Below, piece after piece: positions 6,926-14,102 of a stretch of 14,102 nucleotides of DNA. The DNA lies in assembly GCA_002338895.1 (NCBI GenBank), contig DDJH01000255.1, forward strand, positions 1,263-15,364. The letters run 5' to 3'. The translations under genes were made by a program, and so were the position numbers. The stretch's first letter is position 1. Each line of letters starts with the position of its first letter. The notes under the pieces are model-generated. The model saw only the letters and a list, made by a program, of their open reading frames with translations. It ran no database searches and was not told the DNA's origin. The DNA comes from Lentisphaeria bacterium UBA1829 (GTDB taxonomy: Bacteria > Verrucomicrobiota > Lentisphaeria > Victivallales > UBA1829).

Positions 6926-9900
6926 ATGAAAACGATCCTTTTCTGCTCGGCACTTTTTCCTCTTCTCCTGTCGGCGGAGCTGGAATTATATCCGGAAAGC
7001 ATTCTGAATCCACGCGTTCCGGTTGTTGCGCCGGACACGGGCGGCGCGGCGGGACGGTACATGGCGCTGGCCAATATTGATTTTGTCTACACTCTCACAC
7101 CGCATTGGAGAGGGATGAGGAGCGGATGCGCGGAGTTTTTCGTCCGGGATATCCCGGCGCGGAAGATGCGGAGAATCCTCGTGCTTTCCGAAAAGAAAAC
7201 AGGGAGCAGCCTCGCGGTCACGATCCCGGATTCGGCGGCGGGAAATCGTTTTCTGCGTCTGGAGGGAAGCGATGCGGCAACCTCCTCCCTCAAACTGCCT
7301 CTCGGGAAATGGCGGAAAGTGACTCTGAAATGGGGAAACGGGAAGGCGTCTCTTTCCGGGGACGCTCTTCCGGCAGACGGGATCCATGTCTCCATTCCGG
7401 CGGGCTTTGCTCCGGACACGGTTCTCGTCCGCTCCCCCTATCTGGATGAAATTTCCCTGCAGACGCCGGAGGGAGAGTTCATTCTGGACTGGGAAAATGG
7501 GTATCGGGCCCGGATTCGGACCAACAGCGCCGGAGGAAAAACGATCCGTCTTTTCGGATTCGACACCCGGTTTGTCCGCCGGGAAGAAGGGAAACGGGAC
7601 AGTCCCGTGGTCTGCTTCACCAATTCAACCCGGCAGGACTCCGTCATGCAGCTGGATCTCGAACTCTACCGGGAAATCGCGGATTCCCGAACTCGTTTCT
7701 CCATCCGGGAAACGGTCCCTGCCAATTCCGTGAAGATGGTGCCGATCCGCTTTCCGTTCCCCCCGGAAAGCGACATCGTGCATCTGTATGCGAAATCGAA
7801 GGATTCCACTTTGCCGTTTGCGACGGAGAAGCATTTCATCCTGCTCAAGCGCCGCGGGGAAAAAGCCGGCCCCGGCCTGTTCGGGATTCATGACAGCAAC
7901 ATCGGTTCCTTCGGCTGGTGGCCGGATGCCCTGCCGATCCGCTATGCGCATAAATATCTTCGCTGGTCCTTTGTAACGGGACCGAACTTCACCGATGCGA
8001 AAGATCTTCCCCCCTCGCTGGATCCCTCCGCGCCTGCGGAGGAATGGAACTGGAATGACGGAGTCGACTGGCTGCTCTCCGCCGGCAACGAGGTCTACCT
8101 TTCGCTCCAGAGCTATCCGACCTCGAACTGGTACCGTTCAAAAGAGTTTGAACGCGGGATGAAGAAGTATCCGCACGGGGTCCGTGGAGGCGGGATGCCG
8201 GATCGGGAGAAATATTCGGTTTTTCTGCAGGCGGTCGCGGAACGGTATCGCGGGAAAATCCGTCTTTACGAACTGGAAAACGAGCCGATGGCCTATGGCT
8301 TCCGCTACAATCCGGAAGCGTATGCGGAAGTTGTCAGGACCGCGGTTCCGATTCTCCGGAAAGCGAATCCCGAAGCTGTCATCTTCGGGATCTGCGGGAC
8401 CTCCTATTTTCTCGACTGGATGCGAACCGTTTCCCATCTTGGGGCATCCGGACTGCTGGATGCTCTTTCCATCCATACCTATACGAGTCCCCATACTCCG
8501 GATCAGGCGGATTTGGACCGGCGGATCCGGGAACATCGCCGGGCGTTTCCCGATGGTCTGAAAAAACCTCTTTTCAATTCAGAAACCGGAGTGAACACCG
8601 TCAATCGTCTCCACATTGAAAAGCCGATACCACCTGAAATTGTCGCGAGAAATGCAAAAGCGGGAATGAAGGGCTTTTCCTCCAGAGAAAACTGGCCCGG
8701 TCCCGTTGCCGATGAGTGGACCGCCGCAGCCAGTCTGGTACAAAATGCGGCGCTGAACTTTCTGGAGGGAGCGGAAGCGTTTGTTTTCTTCTTCTGGGAC
8801 GACCCGAAAAAGGAATGGGACAGCTCCAGGAAGACAAGATGGACACAGCGGCATGGACAGTTTTTCAATCTTTTCGCATCCACTCCGGATTTCCGGATGA
8901 CGCCCTCCCGGGTGCTTCTGGCCGGCGCGGTGATGACAGCCCAGATGGAAGGAGCGATACCGGAAAAAGGGATCTGCAAGGTTTCCGGGAACACACTCCG
9001 CGGCGGAATTTTCCGCAAGGCGAACGGGGGGAAAGTCGGCATCCTCTGGACAAAGAGTCCGCAGGAGTCGCTGATTCTCCGTTCCCGGGAACGCGCTCTT
9101 GAGGTGGTGGATCTCTGGGGAAGGAGCCGGTGGATCTCTCCACTTTCACAGGATTCGAAAGGTGCGGTTTATGTATTGAATGTCGGGAAAGAACCGATTT
9201 ATGTTCACTCCCGGGGAGCGGATCTTCGCATGGAAGCGTCTCCGCTGATATCTGTCCGGACAAAACCACTTGTCGGCGGGAAAGACGACATCTGTCTGGA
9301 ACTTGTGAATTCGGGGTCGGAGCCGTGGACGCCGGAAATCGTTGTCGAAACGGATTCCGGGCTGTCGATACAGAGACGGAGCGGACCTTCCGCGATCCCG
9401 GCGAAACGGCACGGCAGAATTGATTTTTCCTGCACGGCGGAGCAGGACGGAAAGCCGAAGGCCGTCACATTCCGGCTCCACCTTCCGAATGGCGGAGAAC
9501 TCGTCCGCATGGCGACTCTGAGTTCCAGGCCCGTGATGTACGCCGGGAGAGTGGACAGGAATTTCAGGATTGCCGGTCCGGATTCGATGAATCATCTGCC
9601 GGTATTCCGCATTCATACGGCGAAGCAGTGCCGGATTGGGCGTCCGCCGGAGATGCTCTCCTTTTCCGATCCGGATGTCTGGGGAGGAGAGGAGGAGCTT
9701 TCCGGCGAGGTCCGTCTTGGCGTATCGGAAACGACCCTGCATATTCTCGTGAAAGTCCGCGACGCGCATCCGCGTCTTCCGGATCGTTTTCCCGGCGTGC
9801 TCGGCTCCGCCGTGGAGCTGTTTCTGGATTTCCGTCCGCTTTCCGAAGGCTTCGGGGAACGCAGTTACACGCCCGGCGTCTATCAGATCATGATTCTGCC

Positions 9901-10213
9901 GAATCTGAAAGACTCCGGCGCTCCGCGCTGGCACTCCGCCCGTCTGAAACCGGACAGCCGGATCACTCTTCAGGGGAAACGGATTCCGGATTACGGCTAC
10001 TGGATCGGGATGGAGATTCCGCTGGAGCTGCTTCGGAACACGGAAGGGATCCCGGAACGTTTTGGGGCGGATTTTGCAATCAACGGTCCCTTTTCCGACC
10101 GTCCGGGACGTAAAACGCAGATGTTCGGATTCGGAAAATCGGACAGCTGGCGCAACGCGGAAAACTTCGGAACCGTCCTTCTGCAACCTTCTCACGAAAA
10201 ACAAGGAGAATAA
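6926..10213 (+). CDS. Secreted clan GH-A glycoside hydrolase with C-terminal CBM9-like domain
   Basis: The 1095-residue protein starts with a short signal peptide (about 1-17, cleavage after LSA). A beta-sandwich resembling a LamG/concanavalin-like fold follows (about 60-200, with the characteristic GKWRKVTLKW), then an Ig-like stretch, a TIM-barrel at about 315-650, further beta-sandwich and a CBM9-like domain at about 900-1095. In the barrel, NEP with E453 (in LYELENEPMAYG) is the predicted acid/base and E553 in LFNSETGVN the predicted nucleophile, 100 residues apart. This supports a retaining clan GH-A enzyme near GH39-like groups; family and substrate are uncertain. The start at 6926 is chosen for the signal peptide and AGGGGG site. 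It is the middle gene of a tight unit (16 nt after one gene, 3 nt before the next). It is a distant paralogue of the two other large enzymes here. Confidence 0.87.
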   Translation: MKTILFCSALFPLLLSAELELYPESILNPRVPVVAPDTGGAAGRYMALANIDFVYTLTPHWRGMRSGCAEFFVRDIPARKMRRILVLSEKKTGSSLAVTIPDSAAGNRFLRLEGSDAATSSLKLPLGKWRKVTLKWGNGKASLSGDALPADGIHVSIPAGFAPDTVLVRSPYLDEISLQTPEGEFILDWENGYRARIRTNSAGGKTIRLFGFDTRFVRREEGKRDSPVVCFTNSTRQDSVMQLDLELYREIADSRTRFSIRETVPANSVKMVPIRFPFPPESDIVHLYAKSKDSTLPFATEKHFILLKRRGEKAGPGLFGIHDSNIGSFGWWPDALPIRYAHKYLRWSFVTGPNFTDAKDLPPSLDPSAPAEEWNWNDGVDWLLSAGNEVYLSLQSYPTSNWYRSKEFERGMKKYPHGVRGGGMPDREKYSVFLQAVAERYRGKIRLYELENEPMAYGFRYNPEAYAEVVRTAVPILRKANPEAVIFGICGTSYFLDWMRTVSHLGASGLLDALSIHTYTSPHTPDQADLDRRIREHRRAFPDGLKKPLFNSETGVNTVNRLHIEKPIPPEIVARNAKAGMKGFSSRENWPGPVADEWTAAASLVQNAALNFLEGAEAFVFFFWDDPKKEWDSSRKTRWTQRHGQFFNLFASTPDFRMTPSRVLLAGAVMTAQMEGAIPEKGICKVSGNTLRGGIFRKANGGKVGILWTKSPQESLILRSRERALEVVDLWGRSRWISPLSQDSKGAVYVLNVGKEPIYVHSRGADLRMEASPLISVRTKPLVGGKDDICLELVNSGSEPWTPEIVVETDSGLSIQRRSGPSAIPAKRHGRIDFSCTAEQDGKPKAVTFRLHLPNGGELVRMATLSSRPVMYAGRVDRNFRIAGPDSMNHLPVFRIHTAKQCRIGRPPEMLSFSDPDVWGGEEELSGEVRLGVSETTLHILVKVRDAHPRLPDRFPGVLGSAVELFLDFRPLSEGFGERSYTPGVYQIMILPNLKDSGAPRWHSARLKPDSRITLQGKRIPDYGYWIGMEIPLELLRNTEGIPERFGADFAINGPFSDRPGRKTQMFGFGKSDSWRNAENFGTVLLQPSHEKQGE
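10203..10208 (+). promoter_or_regulatory. Ribosome binding site of the pilin-like gene inside the glycosidase gene
   Basis: AAGGAG, 8 nt before the ATG at 10217, lies within the last codons of the glycosidase. This is strong evidence of an operon, and translation of the two genes may be coupled. Confidence 0.85.
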
Positions 10214-10216
10214 ACG

Positions 10217-10912
10217 ATGAAAAACGCCGTTTCGGCAAGATCCGATTTCTCTCTGATCGAACTTCTGGTCACAATCGCGGTGATCGCGATTCTGCCGGCG
10301 CTTCTTCTGCCGTCTCTGAATCAGGCGCGCCAGAAGGCCTATGCGATCACCTGTGCCGGCAACTACAAGACACTGGGCAATGCGTTCATACTCTATGTGG
10401 ATTCCAATGACGGCTACATGCCGTGGCGGGATCCCGCCAATGTCGGAGTCCGGTACTATTTGAATGAGCTTGCACGCAGTATCCAATTCAGGGACACGAC
10501 AACAAATGAATCTCTTCCCGGAGTTGTGCAGAACGACGGAGTCCGTTCGAAGCTGGCCTGTCCGGCCTACACCCTGCAGGATCCTCTTTCCGAACGCAAC
10601 GTGAACAACTACCGCTTTACAATCGGCTACAATGAAAACCTGAATTATGCAGGCGGCGTTCCGGCAAAATGCATGCGGGGACCGAACTTCCAGTATCCGA
10701 GTCAAATCTTCGTCATGGGGGAGATGGCGGCAAGAGGGACCGCACATCTCCGCAGACCGTACAATGGCCTTCTGGACGGCGGAAACATGCCGAAATTCCG
10801 ACATCTCGGGATGACCATCTTTCTTTTCGGCGACTTCCACGTCGCGCAGGATCGGAGAGCGAACGCCTGGCACGCCTCATCCTCCGACGCCGTCAAACAC
10901 TGGAAGGAATAA
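10217..10912 (+). CDS. Type IV-pilin-like protein with prepilin N-terminal motif and H-X9-D C-terminal motif
   Basis: The 231-residue protein has the class III signal pattern: a short leader with two basic residues, then FSLIELL (11-17) with the conserved Glu at mature position 5 (E15), and a hydrophobic helix to about residue 32 ending LLLPSLNQARQKA. This is the arrangement of the large prepilin-like families abundant in Lentisphaerota and Planctomycetota. The C-terminal H-X9-DG motif of those families appears as H196-X9-D206-F207, with Phe in place of Gly. The residue before the predicted cleavage site is Asp10 where prepilin peptidases normally require Gly. The remainder is a likely extracellular globular domain with three cysteines (46, 115, 152). 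The protein is probably anchored in the inner membrane by the N-terminal helix or assembled as a pseudopilin. It starts 3 nt after the glycosidase stop, so a role in secretion or surface display of that enzyme is plausible but unproven. Confidence 0.9.
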   Translation: MKNAVSARSDFSLIELLVTIAVIAILPALLLPSLNQARQKAYAITCAGNYKTLGNAFILYVDSNDGYMPWRDPANVGVRYYLNELARSIQFRDTTTNESLPGVVQNDGVRSKLACPAYTLQDPLSERNVNNYRFTIGYNENLNYAGGVPAKCMRGPNFQYPSQIFVMGEMAARGTAHLRRPYNGLLDGGNMPKFRHLGMTIFLFGDFHVAQDRRANAWHASSSDAVKHWKE

Positions 10913-11034
10913 CGCGCCCGCCCCGGCTTCCGGCACTTCAACGAACCAACCCTCTCTCCAGTGAACCGCATCCCTGTTTTCAACCGGCCTTCGACTCTCC
11001 TTCAGAGAATTTCCGAACGAGAGCCTCCGGTCAA

Positions 11035-11059
11035 TTTCCGGCATTTGATGCTCCGGAAA
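11035..11059. repeat. Hairpin in the convergent gap after the pilin-like gene
   Basis: TTTCCGG (11035-11041) pairs with CCGGAAA (11053-11059), with CAT/ATG pairing inside and a 2-nt bulge. No T-tract follows on either strand, so it is at best a weak terminator for one or both converging transcripts. The rest of 10913-11077 shows nothing else convincing. Confidence 0.35.
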
Positions 11060-11077
11060 CAGGAATGAAGAACACAT

Positions 11078-14000
11078 CTACTCGAAGAGAACAAACGGGA
11101 ACTGAGCCGGATTTTTGGTTCCTCCGATTCCGGGAGCAATCTGGATCCATCCGTCGCGACCCTCGCCGTCGTTGTCATTGATCAGCAGATTGAACCGGAA
11201 ACCGCTGCGGAGGAGTTCCGGTGTCATTGCACAGCTCTTCAGAGGGATACGCAGGGAATAGAAGGTCCGGTCGCCATTCCGTTTTGTCTGAAGTCGGATC
11301 TTGCGGGCGACTTTCTCCCGGTCAAACCCGGTCGGAGCGTGGAAGACAAAGACCTCCGGACGGCCGGAATCGGACCGGGCTGCTCCGATCTCCCAGAACC
11401 CGTCCTGCGACGGGAGTTTGAAACAGACCTGCATACTGTCGCCTTTCCAGATGGGGAATCCGGAATTCGGCTGACTGTGAAGATCGTCCGTGACCTCCGC
11501 GCGGATTTCGAGTTCGTTTTCCGTCCGGACGAGCCAGACGTCGGCGCTGAGATCCCGCGCACCTTTCCAGACGCGGTGCTCGAGGTTCGGATCCGCCTCC
11601 GCCAGCGAGACCACCTGCGACAATGTATTCAGTACGAAATCCGCCTTTTCCTTCTCCACATCCTCCCCCTTCTTCCGGATCAGCCTAGCGGGATTGACCG
11701 GCAGACGCAGCCCGGTTTCGATCCCGTCGCCCCGGCATACGAGCCGGAAGGATTCCGTCCGCCGGGGGAACTTCTCTCCGGAGGGAACCTGAATCCGAAA
11801 CGTTGCCACAGCCGTCTTCCGTCCGGGGACCCGGAGCTCCAGACTTCTCTTTTCCGCCTGGAATCCGGCGGGCAGATCCGCAGGGGAGAGAAGAAACCTC
11901 CTCTCCTCCCGAAACGGATTGGACACCGCAAAAACGACCTCCATCCATCGCCCGGGAACAGCCGGATTGAGTTTCTTCACCTGCACAAGCGGAGCGAGAG
12001 GTTCCACGAAACCGGCCCGGGAAAACCGGATCGTCCGCGGTTCGTCCCCCGCCTCCGCCAGAACGATTCCATCGGTGACAGGAAGAGTTGTCTCATTCCC
12101 CATGCAGTCGGAAACGACCACCTTCTCCGCATCCGTCCGGAGCGGGAGCAGGAGCGGATATTCCCGTTCGTTCCAGAGTGCGACAAGTTTCTCTCCGGGA
12201 GCCTGGAACAGGAATCCCCATCCCCCTTCCGCCAGGGGGAACTGCGCGAGATAGTCCGCATTCCGGAACCATCCGGCCAGATGATTGTAGACGGAGTAGA
12301 CCGGTTTCGGATAAAAATCGGTCGTCACCATACCATAGTTGTGTTCGGCGTTTCCCGGATCGAATCCGTCGTTGCGCAGGTCGTCCCAGACATATCCGAT
12401 CGCGCCCCGCGACCACGAATAGATCAGTTTCTTATAAAGCGTCAGTGCCTGATTCCGCTCGGTTCCGAACAGGGAGGAGAGCGCCGTCTCGTTCGGAAAC
12501 CACGGAATCTTCTCCGCTCCGGCGCGCTTCCGAAGCGGCATGAGATGCGTTTCCACCGCTTTCACATAATTTGCAAACAGACCATGATTATGCGTCAGAT
12601 GAACTTCATAGCTTCCGCGGGCTTTTTTCAGAACACTTTCCATGAAATTTTTGTCGACCAGCCCCGGATGGGAGGCGACTCCGGAAAATCCGCCGCTCAT
12701 CATCACGCATCCGGGACTGGCGGTCTTGACCGCCTGATATGCGGTTTTCTGCGCTTCCGAAAATTCATCCGCATTGACCGTATTTCCAGAAAGATCCGGC
12801 TCATTGTACAGCTCCCAGTAACGGATCACGCCCCGATAGCGGCCGGCCATCGTCGAAGCGAAGCGGAAAAGAGCGTTCCGTTCCGGCATGGATCTGCTCC
12901 TCGCCTTGAAATCCGCATTCCGCATTTCCGGCTTTGCCGCCCATTTCGGAGTGGAGCCGAAATATCCCTGCAGTTCGATTCCCAGTGCGCTGTACTGTTC
13001 CAGCAGGGCATCGAACGGACGGAAATTCCATTGATCCGGCGCAAGTTGAATTGTCGGCCATTCGGGAGCCGCGCGCAGATATTTCACGCCGCACAGGGCC
13101 GCGGCCATCGCTTCGAGCTTCTGGTCCCGCCGCGACCACCACAGCGGATGGGAACAGACGCCGAACAGAAATTTCGGTGCACGCCCCGGAGTCGGTCCGG
13201 CCGGAGTGAGTTTGGCAAAGGTCGCTTTCTGCACCGAGACCTCTTTTCTTCCGCAGACGGTAATCCGCGCGGAGACATCCCAGTGTCCGTTCCGTTCGGG
13301 TCTGCATTTCGCCGGGATCCGGATTTCCGCACCGGCTTTCCCATCGAATTCCAGAAGCTCCGTCAGAGATTTTCCGTTCCACGGCGTCAGAGTGATTTCG
13401 ACGCGGAAGCGCCCGTCGACATCCGCCGTATTGCGGAACCGATACTGCAGCGCATCCTCCTCCCCGTTTTTCAGCACATGGACCGGATTGCCTGTCAGGA
13501 CCTCAAATTCCAATGCCTCCGCGGGATTGGAAAATGTCTGGACCCGGGAGGTGTACACGATCATGGCCCCGCGCTCCGCTTTTCCTCCAGTGGACAGATT
13601 CATCGTCCGGATCCGATAAGGACGCTGAATGGAATCCGCATCCGGAATCCTGAAATGGTAAACCTTCCTGGGACCGGCAATGCTCTGCACCGGAGTCGTA
13701 TGAAGTTTTCCCGCGGCATCCACCAGAGTCCAGGAGAGCCGGACCGGTGTTTCCGAGAGGCATTCCGCATCCAGGGAAATGCTGTGCGGTTTTTCGCGGA
13801 AGAACACCAGATCCGCCTTCCGCTCCTTGAGCCATCCGGTTTTGGAACGGATATTGGCGACGGTCAGACCGTCCGGAGACGGCAGCAGCCGATATCCTCC
13901 GCTCTGTCTCATGAGGGTGTCCTCTCCGAATCCGTACAGCCTGCGGGAAGAGACGGTTCCGGACTCCGGAGTCACATCCACCTCCAGAGACTGCAATGTC

Positions 14001-14102
14001 ACCGGGAATTCCCGGTCGGTCTCCCGGTCATACCCGATTCCGAATCCGGTGATCCACAACGGCAGATCCATGAAGAAATTCCACTGCCGTCCCATACATC
14101 TT
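11078..14102 (-). CDS. Large clan GH-A glycoside hydrolase with C-terminal CBM9-like domain, 5'-partial
   Basis: The frame stays open through the right edge, and the first in-window ATG (14095) opens directly into domain sequence without a signal peptide, so the true start lies outside. Counting from that Met: N-terminal beta-rich domains to about 300; a TIM-barrel at about 305-620 beginning FLFGVCSHPLWW; NEP with E432 (in RYWELYNEPDL) as acid/base; E536 in WFPNETAL as candidate nucleophile, 104 residues later; a VWDD segment in the last barrel strand region; two beta-sandwich or Ig-like segments; and a CBM9-like domain from about 828 to 1005 with IWKGDSMQV (882-890). The last 40 residues follow the same pattern as those of the left-edge enzyme (GW, I/L-Q, PG, G). 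The barrel resembles GH39-type xylosidases in layout (QWNFRPFDALL after beta-2), but substrate is not established. It converges on the three-gene unit and has no obvious terminator. Confidence 0.86.
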   Translation of the reverse strand, partial: RCMGRQWNFFMDLPLWITGFGIGYDRETDREFPVTLQSLEVDVTPESGTVSSRRLYGFGEDTLMRQSGGYRLLPSPDGLTVANIRSKTGWLKERKADLVFFREKPHSISLDAECLSETPVRLSWTLVDAAGKLHTTPVQSIAGPRKVYHFRIPDADSIQRPYRIRTMNLSTGGKAERGAMIVYTSRVQTFSNPAEALEFEVLTGNPVHVLKNGEEDALQYRFRNTADVDGRFRVEITLTPWNGKSLTELLEFDGKAGAEIRIPAKCRPERNGHWDVSARITVCGRKEVSVQKATFAKLTPAGPTPGRAPKFLFGVCSHPLWWSRRDQKLEAMAAALCGVKYLRAAPEWPTIQLAPDQWNFRPFDALLEQYSALGIELQGYFGSTPKWAAKPEMRNADFKARSRSMPERNALFRFASTMAGRYRGVIRYWELYNEPDLSGNTVNADEFSEAQKTAYQAVKTASPGCVMMSGGFSGVASHPGLVDKNFMESVLKKARGSYEVHLTHNHGLFANYVKAVETHLMPLRKRAGAEKIPWFPNETALSSLFGTERNQALTLYKKLIYSWSRGAIGYVWDDLRNDGFDPGNAEHNYGMVTTDFYPKPVYSVYNHLAGWFRNADYLAQFPLAEGGWGFLFQAPGEKLVALWNEREYPLLLPLRTDAEKVVVSDCMGNETTLPVTDGIVLAEAGDEPRTIRFSRAGFVEPLAPLVQVKKLNPAVPGRWMEVVFAVSNPFREERRFLLSPADLPAGFQAEKRSLELRVPGRKTAVATFRIQVPSGEKFPRRTESFRLVCRGDGIETGLRLPVNPARLIRKKGEDVEKEKADFVLNTLSQVVSLAEADPNLEHRVWKGARDLSADVWLVRTENELEIRAEVTDDLHSQPNSGFPIWKGDSMQVCFKLPSQDGFWEIGAARSDSGRPEVFVFHAPTGFDREKVARKIRLQTKRNGDRTFYSLRIPLKSCAMTPELLRSGFRFNLLINDNDGEGRDGWIQIAPGIGGTKNPAQFPFVLFE

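Noticed and set aside
6926..6976. Lipoprotein signal in the central glycosidase (cysteine at residue 7)
   Set aside because: The cysteine is preceded by ILF instead of a lipobox such as L-A-G and lies too early in the hydrophobic stretch; ordinary cleavage after LSA fits better.
9146..10873. 575-residue open frame on the minus strand opposite the glycosidase end and the pilin-like gene
   Set aside because: It is antisense to two well-supported genes, spans their junction, and is Arg/His-rich without any recognisable motif.
10913..11077. A strong terminator for the three-gene unit
   Set aside because: Only short or bulged stems such as 11035-11059 are present, none followed by a T-tract, so no confident intrinsic terminator can be called.

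Overview
The window looks like part of an accessory carbohydrate-degradation region from a Lentisphaerota-type (Victivallis-like) member of the PVC superphylum. This is inferred from content: very large multidomain clan GH-A glycosidases with C-terminal CBM9-like domains, a Gfo/Idh/MocA oxidoreductase, an AraC-family regulator, and a short protein with an FSLIELL type IV-pilin-like N-terminus and an H-X9-D C-terminal motif. Other PVC lineages (Planctomycetota, Verrucomicrobiota) are not excluded. No RNA genes, insertion sequences, CRISPR arrays or transporters were seen.

Layout. Positions 1-3327 (+) hold the 3' part of a giant glycoside hydrolase; its reading frame is open at the left edge. 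A strong intrinsic terminator follows at 3338-3387, inside a 379-nt convergent gap that also holds a cluster of overlapping inverted repeats (3548-3603). On the minus strand lie an AraC-type regulator (5335-6162) and, 95 nt downstream of it, a Gfo/Idh/MocA oxidoreductase (3707-5239). The 138-nt region 6163-6300 is a divergent regulatory region with two interleaved candidate promoters, each with an extended -10 element, and an inverted repeat lying across both. Rightwards from it runs a tight three-gene unit: a secreted CBM96/DNRLRE-like protein (6301-6909), a secreted clan GH-A glycosidase (6926-10213) and the pilin-like protein (10217-10912). The right end is a third giant GH-A enzyme on the minus strand (11078 to beyond 14102), also cut by the window edge.

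How the genes may work together (inference): the AraC protein probably senses a sugar and controls both itself and the divergent unit. The exported glycosidase, small adhesive domain protein and pilin-like protein would act outside the cytoplasm on a complex glycan. The oxidoreductase would act in the cytoplasm on a released sugar. All three large enzymes keep an NEP acid/base glutamate and a second glutamate about 100-109 residues later, and all end in a related beta-sandwich domain, so they look like one functional set. The substrate cannot be read from the sequence. The most unusual feature is the pilin-like protein translated from a ribosome binding site inside the end of the glycosidase gene, with an aspartate where prepilin peptidase normally needs glycine.
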